Source: Pseudobutyrivibrio sp. (GTDB taxonomy: Bacteria > Bacillota > Clostridia > Lachnospirales > Lachnospiraceae). From it: DNA of 36,341 nucleotides. The stretch is from contig NZ_SVEV01000033.1 of the NCBI RefSeq assembly GCF_015057185.1, positions 1 to 36,341 on the forward strand, written 5' to 3'. The translations under genes and the position numbers were made by a program. The notes under the pieces were generated by a model. That model had not been told where the DNA came from and made no database searches. It saw only the letters and a program-made list of their open reading frames with translations. Shown piece after piece: positions 1 to 6,849 of the stretch (the first letter of the stretch is position 1; each line of letters begins with the position of its first letter).

Positions 1-665
1 CTGCAGTTGATTTCCTTTCACTTAATGAAAAAGTAGATCCTGACAGGATTGGAATCATCGGTATCTGTGGATGGGGAGGCATGGCTGTAAATACAGCAGC
101 TCTTGATACAAGGATCAAAGCTACAGCTGCAATGACAATGTATGATATGACAAGAGTAAACGCTAAAGGCTATTTTGACTCGGAGGACAGTGAAGAGGCG
201 AGATATCAGCATAAGGCTGCCATGTGCGCCCAGAGACTTGAAGACCTTAAGGCTGGTGAATATAAGCTGGGCGGTGGTGTAGTTGATCCGCTTCCTGAAG
301 ATGCACCTTTCTTTGTAAAAGACTATTATGATTACTATAAGACTGACAGAGGTTATCACAAGAGAAGTCTTAATTCAAATGGTGGATGGAATGTAATCGG
401 TTGTGAGTCATTTGTTAATCAGCCAATCCTTAAGTATAGTAATGAAATCAGAAGCGCAGTTTTACTTGTTCATGGAGAAAAAGCCCATTCATGTTATTTT
501 TCCAAAGATGCATATGCCGATATGATTAAAGACAGTAAGTATGCTGACAATAAAGAACTGATGATAATACCTGATGCGGTACATACAGATTTATATGATG
601 GTGGAGATAAAGATTATATTCCTTTTGACAAGCTGGAGACATTTTTTAAAGAGAATCTGAAGTAA
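1..665 (+). CDS. Alpha/beta hydrolase, 3' part (5' end outside window)
   Basis: The reading frame is open from the window edge (codons in phase with base 3), so the start lies upstream; the internal ATG at 81 is not the real start. The nucleophile elbow reads GICGWGG at about 60-80, with Cys in the place where many relatives have Ser, as in dienelactone-hydrolase-like enzymes. Later landmarks are LVHGEKAHS (about residue 130 after the internal Met) and IPDAVHTDLYD, which should carry the acidic residue and the catalytic His. This matches the soluble alpha/beta hydrolases of the YcjY/dienelactone hydrolase group. The substrate cannot be read from sequence. The stop is followed at 695 by a Shine-Dalgarno site for the next gene, so the two may be cotranscribed. 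Confidence 0.8.
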   Translation, partial: AVDFLSLNEKVDPDRIGIIGICGWGGMAVNTAALDTRIKATAAMTMYDMTRVNAKGYFDSEDSEEARYQHKAAMCAQRLEDLKAGEYKLGGGVVDPLPEDAPFFVKDYYDYYKTDRGYHKRSLNSNGGWNVIGCESFVNQPILKYSNEIRSAVLLVHGEKAHSCYFSKDAYADMIKDSKYADNKELMIIPDAVHTDLYDGGDKDYIPFDKLETFFKENLK

Positions 666-708
666 GGAGCAATTTTGGGGTAGGTCTTTATGGTAAGGAG
701 TGATTGCA

Positions 709-1182
709 ATGAAAACTAAAATGATTTTGTTAGTATTCTGCATAACCACAATGCTTTGTATGAGCGCTTGCATAGGTAATACCGAAATATCAGTGGAAGC
801 AGCTACAACTGATACTAGTATTGGAGATGATACTATGGTGATGAAAATCGATGATACGCAAGTCAGTGTGGATTGGGAAAACAATAAGGCAGTAGAAGCA
901 CTGAAAGAGATGGCAAAAAATGGTGATATTACTATTCAGATGTCCATGTATGGCGGGTTTGAACAGGTGGGACCAATTGGTCAGAACCTTCCGCAAGAGG
1001 ACGTGAAGATGACAACGTCAGCAGGAGATATTGTTCTCTATGCTGGTAATCAAATGGTGGTGTTCTACGGCTCCAATAGCTGGGCCTACACAAAGCTTGG
1101 TCATATTTCTGACAGAGATGAAGCAGAGATGGCAGAGCTTCTTTCAAATGGTGATGTTACTATAACCATAAGTATAGATTAA
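709..1182 (+). CDS. Cyclophilin-like fold lipoprotein
   Basis: About 157 residues. AAGGAG at 695-700 lies 8 nt before ATG 709, so this start is preferred over the in-frame GTG at 700. The N-terminus has a Lys-containing head, a hydrophobic core and a lipobox-like MSAC, so the protein is probably a surface-anchored lipoprotein. The C-terminal two thirds match the bacterial cyclophilin-like family: a GPIGQNLP stretch, SAGDIVLYAGNQMVVFYG and SWAYTKLGHI. Members have a cyclophilin fold but no demonstrated general prolyl isomerase role; enzymatic function is unknown. A strong intrinsic terminator follows directly. Confidence 0.75.
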   Translation: MKTKMILLVFCITTMLCMSACIGNTEISVEAATTDTSIGDDTMVMKIDDTQVSVDWENNKAVEALKEMAKNGDITIQMSMYGGFEQVGPIGQNLPQEDVKMTTSAGDIVLYAGNQMVVFYGSNSWAYTKLGHISDRDEAEMAELLSNGDVTITISID

Positions 1183-1190
1183 TATTTGCA

Positions 1191-1224
1191 AATGGAGTCT
1201 ACACATAGTAGACTCCATTTTTTA
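1191..1224 (+). terminator. Intrinsic terminator after the cyclophilin-like gene
   Basis: An 11-bp perfect stem, 1191-1201 paired with 1209-1219 (AATGGAGTCTA/TAGACTCCATT), has a 7-nt loop and runs into a T tract ending at 1223. It lies 9 nt after the stop codon. Confidence 0.9.
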
Positions 1225-1293
1225 ATAGCTTCTTGTTTAAATTACTGCCCTAAATAATTATAATGTGAACAACATGTATTATAGGAGGAGGCT

Positions 1294-1350
1294 TTTGGTA
1301 TCGCAGGAATCACAAATGTTTAAGATGATATTAAGACATTGATTGGCTAA
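1294..1350 (+). pseudogene. Fossil of the hydroxylamine reductase (hcp) C-terminus
   Basis: Read in phase from 1294, the bases encode FGIAGITNV, a TAA stop, then DDIKTLIG and a second TAA. The intact hcp gene at 30754-32385 ends [17 protein letters not shown]. The match covers the last 17-18 codons, with one Glu codon changed to a stop. Just upstream is an AGGAGG at about 1284-1289, and just downstream is a terminator, so the ends of a former gene survive while the middle is missing. This is not a functional gene. Confidence 0.8.
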
Positions 1351-1370
1351 GATACCTTAGTCAGTTTTTT
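1345..1370 (+). terminator. Terminator of the hcp fossil
   Basis: GGCTAAG (1345-1351) pairs with CTTAGTC (1356-1362) over a 4-nt loop, with one G-T pair, followed by AG and six Ts. It overlaps the stop codon of the hcp fossil, consistent with being its original terminator. Confidence 0.7.
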
Positions 1371-1397
1371 CTTACTAGGTCAATAATTATTGCGTAC

Positions 1398-1425
1398 TTG
1401 ATAAGTTTTCCGTACCACATATAAT
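1398..1425 (+). promoter_or_regulatory. Predicted sigma-A promoter for trxA-ccdA
   Basis: TTGATA (1398-1403) and a perfect TATAAT (1420-1425) are separated by 16 bp. It stands about 55 bp upstream of the thioredoxin start, beyond the preceding terminator, so it most likely drives the redox gene pair. Confidence 0.65.
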
Positions 1426-1479
1426 AGAATTATCAGCTGACAAATGCAAAGATAATAAAGATATAAGTGAGGTATAAAT

Positions 1480-1797
1480 ATGGAATATAAGTTTACAACG
1501 GAAAACTTCGAGGCTGAAGTGTTAAATAGTGATAAGCCAGTACTTGTTGACTTCTATGCGGATTGGTGCATGCCATGCAAGATGATGGGTGCGGCGGTTA
1601 AACAGCTTGCTGATGAGTACGATGGCCAGGCTAAGGTAGGTAAAATCAATGTAGATGAACAGCCAGAGCTTGCAGGCCAATTTGGAGTTAGATCCATTCC
1701 ATTCTTTGCAATTATCAAGAATGGCAGGTTAATAGATAGCGCGTTAGGTGCTATGCCTAAGGAAGCACTTGAAGATAAGTTAAAGAAAGCATTATAG
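1480..1797 (+). CDS. trxA: Thioredoxin
   Basis: 105 residues, normal for thioredoxin. The active site is DWCMPCK (about residues 28-34): the family's WCxPC motif with Met-Pro rather than Gly-Pro between the cysteines. The cis-Pro loop is RSIPFFAI (about 72-79). It has no signal peptide, so it acts in the cytosol as a dithiol reductase. The gene is preceded by a GTGAGGT-like Shine-Dalgarno site and a good promoter. It sits 30 nt before the CcdA-TlpA fusion gene; the pair suggests that thioredoxin supplies electrons to the membrane protein, which passes them outside. The WCMPC variant means a specialised rather than housekeeping thioredoxin is possible. Confidence 0.92.
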   Translation: MEYKFTTENFEAEVLNSDKPVLVDFYADWCMPCKMMGAAVKQLADEYDGQAKVGKINVDEQPELAGQFGVRSIPFFAIIKNGRLIDSALGAMPKEALEDKLKKAL

Positions 1798-1827
1798 AAA
1801 AAAACATTTGGAAGGATTAGGTGAGGA

Positions 1828-3129
1828 ATGGATTTATCTACAAGCATTAATATATCGACTATAACAGTTTTTTTAGAGGGACTGCTTAGTTTCTTTTCTC
1901 CATGTGTGTTGCCATTATTGCCAGTTTATATCGGCTATCTATCAGGTGGGACAGTATCAGTGGATAAGGACGGTAATCGAATATATGACAGGAAAAAGGT
2001 CCTAGTCAATACAATATTCTTTGTGATTGGAATTAGTATGGCATTCTTAGTTCTAGGACTTGGTATGAGCGCAATAGGTAAGTTTTTTAGCGGCAACCAG
2101 ATTATTTTTGCTAGAGTAGGTGGAATAATCATTGTCTTACTGGGGCTATTCCAGCTGGGCTGGCTGGGTGAAAGCAAGCTACTTAATGGAACTCATAGAC
2201 TCCCCCTTAATATAGAAAAAATGACGATGTCTCCAATCACTGCTTTCGTGATGGGATTTGTAATTAGCTTTGCTTGGAGCCCTTGCGTAGGACCAGCCCT
2301 ATCTTCAGTGCTTATTCTTGCATCTTCTGCTAGCTCAAGCGTAACAGGCTTTGCATTAATAGGCATTTACACATTAGGATATGTAATTCCATTTCTCCTA
2401 GTAGGATTATTTACCACAACTCTTATGGATTTCTTCGGTAAGCATAGGAATATTGTGAAATACACAGTTAAAATAGGCGGAGTTCTCCTGATTATCATGG
2501 GACTCCTCATGTTTACTGGCAAGATGAATAGCATCACAAGCTATCTATCAACAGTTAGTAATCAGGAAGTTTCCACAGAAGAGACCAATGCCGAAAAAGA
2601 TACTGGGGAAGATATAGAGTCATCAGAAGATCAAGATGAGGATAATAGTGCAACTGAATCTTCAGAGGAAAACACTATGGCAGCCGTTGATTTTACACTT
2701 GTAGATCAATACGGTGAAACACATTCCTTGTTAGATTATAGAGGCAAGATTGTATTTTTAAACTTCTGGGCTACTTGGTGTCCGCCTTGTAAGGCAGAAC
2801 TCCCATATATTCAGGAGCTCTACGAAGAATATCAAGCTATGGAAGACCCTGACGTTGTATTCTTGGGTGTGACATTCCCAGGAAATGGCGATGAGCAAGA
2901 TATTGATGGTGTAACACAATTTTTAGAGGAAAACGGATATACCTTTCCAGTACTTATGGATACGGAAGCTTCGCTAGCATTGCCTTACTATATAACTGCA
3001 TATCCTACCACTTATTTAATTGATCCTGATGGAAATGTATTAGGCTATGTGCCTGGCGGCATGACCAAGGACATTATGGAAGACGTGATAGCCCAAGCAA
3101 AAGAAGCAAGCTATACGAAACTTGACTAA
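1828..3129 (+). CDS. CcdA-type thiol transporter fused to an extracytoplasmic TlpA/ResA thioredoxin domain
   Basis: 433 residues. Residues about 10-235 are a CcdA/DsbD-type membrane domain with six likely helices and the two hallmark motifs SPCVLP (24-29) and SPCVGP (151-156), whose cysteines relay electrons across the membrane. A very acidic Ser/Glu linker (about 247-285) leads to a TlpA-like domain with WCPPC (317-321) and the cis-Pro at TAYPT (390-394). The protein is therefore a self-contained transmembrane reductase: cytosolic thioredoxin, probably the product of the adjacent gene, to CcdA domain, to the outside thioredoxin domain. Related fusions occur in anaerobes without a large cytochrome c apparatus, where they are thought to keep exported thiols or peroxidases reduced. 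No cytochrome gene is nearby. Confidence 0.9.
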   Translation: MDLSTSINISTITVFLEGLLSFFSPCVLPLLPVYIGYLSGGTVSVDKDGNRIYDRKKVLVNTIFFVIGISMAFLVLGLGMSAIGKFFSGNQIIFARVGGIIIVLLGLFQLGWLGESKLLNGTHRLPLNIEKMTMSPITAFVMGFVISFAWSPCVGPALSSVLILASSASSSVTGFALIGIYTLGYVIPFLLVGLFTTTLMDFFGKHRNIVKYTVKIGGVLLIIMGLLMFTGKMNSITSYLSTVSNQEVSTEETNAEKDTGEDIESSEDQDEDNSATESSEENTMAAVDFTLVDQYGETHSLLDYRGKIVFLNFWATWCPPCKAELPYIQELYEEYQAMEDPDVVFLGVTFPGNGDEQDIDGVTQFLEENGYTFPVLMDTEASLALPYYITAYPTTYLIDPDGNVLGYVPGGMTKDIMEDVIAQAKEASYTKLD

Positions 3130-3138
3130 CACAACCAA

Positions 3139-3171
3139 GGTTAGTGAAAGCTGACCAAATGTGATATTATT
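3139..3171 (+). promoter_or_regulatory. Shared promoter/operator dyad, copy 1
   Basis: GGTTAG-N6-CTGACC (3139-3156) is an imperfect dyad. Its CTGAC arm is followed after 4 nt by TGTGATATTATT (3160-3171). Copies at 15707-15739 and 24305-24337 have the same spacing and the identical 12-mer. The dyad covers a weak -35 (TTAG..), and TATTAT inside the 12-mer could be the -10 at 18 bp. This arrangement fits a repressor- or MerR-like operator. Confidence 0.6.
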
Positions 3172-3187
3172 TGTTAAGAAAGATAGT

Positions 3188-3223
3188 TGGATTGTGCCGG
3201 ATAAGATTGATAATCCGAAATAG
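3188..3223 (+). pseudogene. Fossil of the ATC-hydrolase C-terminus
   Basis: The bases read WIVPDKIDNPK and then TAG. The ATC-hydrolase-family gene at 16030-16671 ends WIVPDKIKNPK, and the nucleotides are also nearly the same. The fossil lies 16 nt behind copy 1 of the shared promoter dyad, so the promoter and tail of a gene remain while the body is gone. Confidence 0.75.
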
Positions 3224-3297
3224 AAAAGATAATATTTTTGTTGAAAATTACCTTGGACAAGGAAAAGAATATTTGATAATTTAGCTTTTAGATTATA

Positions 3298-3359
3298 AAG
3301 CGTGTGTAGCGAAAGCGTAAGTCCAGCGTCTGGCGGCGGTCGTTACATACGCTTTTTTT
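3298..3359 (+). terminator. Terminator-like leader hairpin directly before the MATE gene
   Basis: AAGCGTGTGTA (3298-3308) pairs with TACATACGCTT (3344-3354, one G-T pair), followed by seven Ts. Within the loop CCAG/CTGG forms a small inner hairpin around CGT (about 3323-3333). The T tract ends only 5 nt before the Shine-Dalgarno site GGAGG (3364-3368) of the MATE gene, leaving no room for a promoter. Transcripts must read through it, so it may be an attenuator. A candidate upstream promoter is TTGGAC (3253-3258), 16 bp, GATAAT (3275-3280). I do not recognise a known riboswitch class. Confidence 0.65.
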
Positions 3360-3374
3360 ATGTGGAGGTATGAC

Positions 3375-4745
3375 ATGAACAATCCTATGAAAGAAGCACC
3401 AGTTAATTCACTGATGCTAAAAATGGGAACACCAATTATTATATCTATGATGATGCAGGCCCTTTACAATATTGTGGATTCTGCATTCGTATCAAATATG
3501 GGCGCTAACGGTGAGATGGCACTTAATGCGTTAACCCTGGCATTTCCTGTGCAGGTGTTATTAATTGCACTGGGAATAGGAACCGGAGTAGGAATGAATG
3601 TTGTTGTGGCTAGAAGCCTTGGACAGCGTGATTTTGAGAAAGCATCAAAAGCGGCCGGAACAACAAAAGTTTTGGCATTCATTATTTTTGCAGTGTTTTT
3701 CCTGTTTGGTGCATTTGGCGTAAAGTTCTATATAGGAACTCAAACATCAAATTCTACTATTTCAGAAATGGCTGTAGTTTATCTTAGGATATGCTGTATG
3801 TTATCCTTGGGAAACGCATATTTTACAGTTTATGAAAAATTGTTGCAGGCACATGGACGTTCAAAGTATTCAACAATCGCCCAGCTTGCTGGCGCACTAA
3901 CAAATATTGTGTTAGATCCTATTTTGATATATGGATTGCTTGGACTTCCAAGAATGGAAGTAGTAGGTGCTGCACTTGCTACAGTAATAGGACAGTTTGT
4001 ATCAATGGGACTAGGATGGTATTTCCATCGTAAATACGATAATGAAATTTCAAATGATAGAAAGTATTTAAAGCTGAGCGGTTCTATGATTAAAGAAATC
4101 TATTCAATAGGTGTTCCGGCAATCATTGCGCAGGCTCTCATGTCAATAATGACATATTTATTGAATGTTATCTTTGTTCGTATTGGAGAAAATGTGGTTA
4201 CTGCATATGGTCTCTACTATAAGATTCAGCAGTTCATACTTTTTGCTGCATTTGGAATGAGAGATACAATTACACCTATTGTATCTTTTGCTCATGGAAT
4301 GAAGGATGAAAAAAGAATTAAAGAAGGAATGAAATGGGGAATACTTTATACATCAGTGATTATGCTGTTTGGAACATTGCTTTTAGAAGTATTTGCAAAC
4401 CCATTTGCAAATATGTTTGGACTATCAGGAGAGACTGAAACGATATGTGTTGCAGCTATGCGTATTGTTTCAATTAGTTTTTTATTTTCAGGTTTTAATA
4501 TTTCTTTTCAGGGAATATATCAGGCACTTAATGCTGGTCCTCAGTCACTTGTGATTTCAATTTTAAGGCAATTTGTGCTAGTTATTCCCGTTGCTTTTGT
4601 ATTTTCAAATATGGTCATTTCAGGGAGCGCATCGAAGTCAATAATATGGATAACATTTATAATCGCTGAGGTTTTAACTGCAGTGGTCGGATATATTATG
4701 CTTATGAGAATCGTTAAGGCTAGTTTAAGTGTTAAAGTAATTTAA
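3375..4745 (+). CDS. MATE-family multidrug exporter
   Basis: 456 residues from ATG 3375, chosen because GGAGG lies 6 nt upstream; the ATG at 3360 is inside the T tract of the leader hairpin. The protein has about 12 hydrophobic segments in two homologous halves. The N-terminus NPMKEAPVNSLMLKMGTPIIISMMMQALYNIVDS is typical of clostridial MepA/NorM-like exporters, which extrude cationic drugs or metabolites using Na+ or H+. The conserved pattern recurs in the second half (IKEIYSIGVPAIIAQALM). It is preceded by a terminator-like leader, suggesting control of transcript elongation, and followed by a structured 128-nt repeat and a convergent HxlR repressor gene. Its substrate is unknown. Confidence 0.9.
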   Translation: MNNPMKEAPVNSLMLKMGTPIIISMMMQALYNIVDSAFVSNMGANGEMALNALTLAFPVQVLLIALGIGTGVGMNVVVARSLGQRDFEKASKAAGTTKVLAFIIFAVFFLFGAFGVKFYIGTQTSNSTISEMAVVYLRICCMLSLGNAYFTVYEKLLQAHGRSKYSTIAQLAGALTNIVLDPILIYGLLGLPRMEVVGAALATVIGQFVSMGLGWYFHRKYDNEISNDRKYLKLSGSMIKEIYSIGVPAIIAQALMSIMTYLLNVIFVRIGENVVTAYGLYYKIQQFILFAAFGMRDTITPIVSFAHGMKDEKRIKEGMKWGILYTSVIMLFGTLLLEVFANPFANMFGLSGETETICVAAMRIVSISFLFSGFNISFQGIYQALNAGPQSLVISILRQFVLVIPVAFVFSNMVISGSASKSIIWITFIIAEVLTAVVGYIMLMRIVKASLSVKVI

Positions 4746-4747
4746 CG

Positions 4748-4875
4748 CATAGGTTTTTGTTTTTCATCAGAAAAACAAGAACCGGACATAGACCAATATT
4801 TTCTGAAAGAAAATATTGCTTGGCGAAGCCGAGTTCTTGTGGGCTTTTTCTTTAAGTAGCCCACAAGAAGTCATA
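4748..4875. repeat. 128-nt structured element, copy 1 (candidate ncRNA)
   Basis: Identical in length to 34865-34992, with 7 differences in 128 positions. Predicted helices on the plus strand: 4759-4765/4770-4776, 4777-4782/4833-4838, 4795-4803/4809-4817, 4819-4824/4828-4833, and an alternative 12-bp helix 4834-4845/4858-4869 that competes with the closing helix. One pair is swapped exactly between copies (T4760-A4775 becomes A34877-T34892), and T4821-G4831 becomes T-A. Here it follows the MATE stop by 2 nt. On the minus strand it would be the 3' region of the HxlR transcript. The transcribed strand is undecided, and no protein-coding potential is evident. Confidence 0.75.
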
Positions 4876-4986
4876 GATTTGAGACCAGCTTTTCCAGACC
4901 TTCTATATACAATTATTTTCAGACAAAAGAAGAAATCTTTTTAAGTCTACTGACCCGTTAATATATTCAAGATAGTAGTGTAAGAA

Positions 4987-5310
4987 TTAATTATTTTTTT
5001 TATAATCAGTGCCCCATTTTTCCATGGATTTAATTATAGGGCGCATGGATTCGCCGAGTTCTGAAAGGGCATATTCAACTCTAGGTGGAACTTCTGGATA
5101 AACAGTTCTTGTTATAATACCGTCTTCTTCCATGGAACGGAGAGAATCAGTGAGAACCTTTTGGCTGATTCCATCTAAGCTGTTTTTTAATTCGTTGAAT
5201 CTCCATGGACGAACTAGGAGATTTCTAATTATAAGTAATTTCCATTTACTGCCGATTAGGCTAACAGTTGTAGCTACTGGGCATTCTGGTAATTCGTCTT
5301 TTGTTTTCAT
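4987..5310 (-). CDS. HxlR-family transcriptional regulator
   Basis: 107 residues with the HxlR winged-helix pattern: ECPVATTVSLIGSKWKLLIIRNLL near the N-terminus, RFNELKNSLDGISQKVLTDSLRSMEEDGII (recognition helix and following segment) and a wing with EVPPRVEYALSELG. Cys10, in ECPV, is the redox- or aldehyde-reactive position in several relatives. HxlR proteins usually repress a neighbouring gene. Candidates here are the divergent ACGX peptide operon (starts 5540) and the convergent MATE gene. A dyad at 5415-5432 lies between this gene and the peptide gene. Confidence 0.88.
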   Translation of the reverse strand: MKTKDELPECPVATTVSLIGSKWKLLIIRNLLVRPWRFNELKNSLDGISQKVLTDSLRSMEEDGIITRTVYPEVPPRVEYALSELGESMRPIIKSMEKWGTDYKKNN

Positions 5311-5414
5311 AAGAGCTCCTTTCTCTTTCTATATAATCCAATAGTATCAAATGTAATGTAACATCATTTTTTAATATAAGTTCAATATAACACCATCATA
5401 AAATAAAGTCGATA

Positions 5415-5432
5415 AGTTACAAAAAGGTAACT
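5415..5432. promoter_or_regulatory. Possible HxlR operator dyad
   Basis: AGTTAC-AAAAAG-GTAACT is a perfect 6-bp inverted repeat with a 6-bp spacer in the divergent region between the HxlR gene and the ACGX peptide gene. A second imperfect dyad (AAAAAGGTGCGTACTTTTT, about 5440-5458) follows. HxlR dimers bind short dyads of this type, so the assignment is by position and symmetry only. Confidence 0.5.
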
Positions 5433-5539
5433 ATGTAATAAAAAGGTGCGTACTTTTTTATTTGTTGACGGGGGATTATATTGAAATCACAGAAAGCAAT
5501 AACGCTTCTGATGATTTTTTATAACAGGAGGATTTACAA

Positions 5540-5668
5540 ATGGCATTATCAAATCTTAATGGATGGGTTAACGGAAATTCACAGTCAACAGCTGCTGGCA
5601 CAGGTTGCGGTGCTGGTGATGAGAAACCTTCAGCATGTGGATCAGCATGTGGCGCAGGTGACAAATAA
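5540..5668 (+). CDS. ACGX-repeat RiPP precursor peptide
   Basis: 42 residues. ATG 5540 has AGGAGG at 5526-5531, 8 nt upstream. The leader MALSNLNGWVNGNSQ is followed by a Gly/Ala/Cys-rich core with GTGCGAGDE and two ACGX repeats (ACGS, ACGA) before GDK. Its three cysteines are all followed by Gly. This matches the ACGX-repeat peptides, substrates of a dedicated radical SAM/SPASM enzyme; such a gene follows. The final product and its activity are not known to me. A terminator between the peptide and enzyme genes would make the peptide transcript much more abundant, as is usual for RiPP precursors. An overlapping frame from 5481 is longer but has no composition or context in its favour. Confidence 0.85.
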   Translation: MALSNLNGWVNGNSQSTAAGTGCGAGDEKPSACGSACGAGDK

Positions 5669-5692
5669 TTAGAGACATAAATATTTAACCTA

Positions 5693-5723
5693 GGCCACCG
5701 GATAATCTGGTGGCCGTTTTTTT
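5693..5723 (+). terminator. Terminator between RiPP precursor and maturase
   Basis: GGCCACC (5693-5699) pairs with GGTGGCC (5709-5715), with extra inner pairs possible, and runs into GTTTTTTT. It probably terminates most transcripts after the precursor gene and lets a fraction continue into the maturase, setting substrate:enzyme stoichiometry. No clear separate promoter is visible between it and the maturase. Confidence 0.85.
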
Positions 5724-5779
5724 GAAAAGAACAAGCAAATAGCTTTTTATCATAGATGAGTAATAAATGGAGGTAAGTG

Positions 5780-6835
5780 ATGATGAAGCCATATTTTTCA
5801 TTTCAGTGGCATATTACAGATGAATGCGATCAGAGATGTAAGCATTGTTATATATATTCCAGTGGGGAACATACATGTCTTGAATCCATGAGTTGGAAGC
5901 AAATGGAAGATACTTTCTATAATTGTTTAGATTTTTGCAAGGTTTATGAACGAACTCCTTACTTTTATATCACAGGCGGTGATCCAATATTACACCCGGA
6001 TTTTTGGAAATTATTGGATTTGATGCATGAACATGAAATAAAGTTTACGATTTTGGGAAATCCATTTCATCTGAATGACCAGATATGCAGGGAGCTTAAA
6101 TGGTACGGATGTGAAAAATATCAGCTTTCGCTTGACGGACTCCGTGAAACTCATGATTGGTTTAGAAAGCCAGGTTCTTATGATTGCACATTAGAAAAAA
6201 TTGGGTGCCTTAATCGAGCAGGGATTAGAAGTGTGATTATGACTACTGTATCTAAAACCAATCGAATGGAAGTACCTGGAATAATAGATGAGGTGGTAAA
6301 AGCTGGAGCAAATGTATTTGCATTTGCGAGATATGTACCGAGTGGCGGTGATTTAGATGCGTCCATGACAGCCAAAGAATATAGAGCGCTTCTTGAAATG
6401 TGTGACAAAAAGTTTAAGGAATATCAGTCTGAGGGGTGCCAAACATACTTTAATAGAAAAGACCATCTTTGGACCCTATATAAGTATGAAACTGGAGAAT
6501 TCAAGATCCCAGAAAATGTAGAGCCAGGCACGATTTATGAAGGATGCAACTGTGCTAATTGCCATATGACGATTTTACCAACTGGTGATATCTATGCATG
6601 CAGACGTGTTGCAGATAGTAAAGTTGGTAACGTTTTTACGGATAGAATCGCAGACCTTTGGGAAACATCATTTGAGGAATACCGTGATTACGAAAAATTT
6701 GAAAAATGCAGTAGATGTAAACTGAAGCCTTGGTGTAGAGGTTGTCCTGCAGTAGCAAATGGCACAAATGGTAGTTTCTATAGCGATGATCCTCAGTGCT
6801 GGGCAGATGAAAATAGTGAATTGTTTGATTCTTAA
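5780..6835 (+). CDS. Radical SAM/SPASM maturase of the ACGX peptide system
   Basis: 351 residues from ATG 5780 (GGAGG at 5769-5773). The radical SAM cluster motif is CDQRCKHC near residue 16 (Cx3Cx2C), in the context FQWHITDECD, followed by ITGGDP for SAM binding. The C-terminal SPASM domain supplies many cysteines: CNCANC, ILPTGDIYACR, and CSRCKLKPWCRGCP, then a late QCW. These should hold auxiliary [4Fe-4S] clusters. SPASM enzymes of this kind install thioether or C-C links on peptide substrates. The direct partner is the ACGX peptide 110 nt upstream. Only 14 nt separate it from the MDR oxidoreductase, so it is cotranscribed with the sirtuin/macrodomain genes. Confidence 0.9.
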   Translation: MMKPYFSFQWHITDECDQRCKHCYIYSSGEHTCLESMSWKQMEDTFYNCLDFCKVYERTPYFYITGGDPILHPDFWKLLDLMHEHEIKFTILGNPFHLNDQICRELKWYGCEKYQLSLDGLRETHDWFRKPGSYDCTLEKIGCLNRAGIRSVIMTTVSKTNRMEVPGIIDEVVKAGANVFAFARYVPSGGDLDASMTAKEYRALLEMCDKKFKEYQSEGCQTYFNRKDHLWTLYKYETGEFKIPENVEPGTIYEGCNCANCHMTILPTGDIYACRRVADSKVGNVFTDRIADLWETSFEEYRDYEKFEKCSRCKLKPWCRGCPAVANGTNGSFYSDDPQCWADENSELFDS

Positions 6836-6849
6836 TAAAGAGAGGTTTT

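Noticed and set aside
18-359. Minus-strand open frame of 113 codons at the left end
   Set aside because: It is antisense to a clear alpha/beta hydrolase frame and has no ribosome site or family pattern.
1233-1264. TTGTTT…TATAAT promoter upstream of the hcp fossil
   Set aside because: The 20-bp spacer is too long for a convincing sigma-A promoter.
3298-3359. MATE leader as a guanidine, fluoride or PreQ1 riboswitch
   Set aside because: The conserved cores of those classes as I remember them are not visible. The leader is reported only as a terminator-like structure.
4748-4875. 128-nt element as SRP RNA, 6S RNA, tmRNA or glmS
   Set aside because: The SRP core (GGAAG…AGCAG) and other hallmark sequences are missing. 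The GGCGAAGCC hairpin resembling glmS is too short to mean anything.
5489-5521. Hairpin CAGAA-GC/GC-TTCTG before the peptide gene
   Set aside because: It has a bulge and its T run starts four bases after the stem, so I do not call it an attenuator with confidence.
5481-5672. 63-codon frame overlapping the ACGX peptide gene
   Set aside because: The AGGAGG site serves ATG 5540 in another frame, and that product has the ACGX repeats. The longer frame encodes no recognisable pattern.
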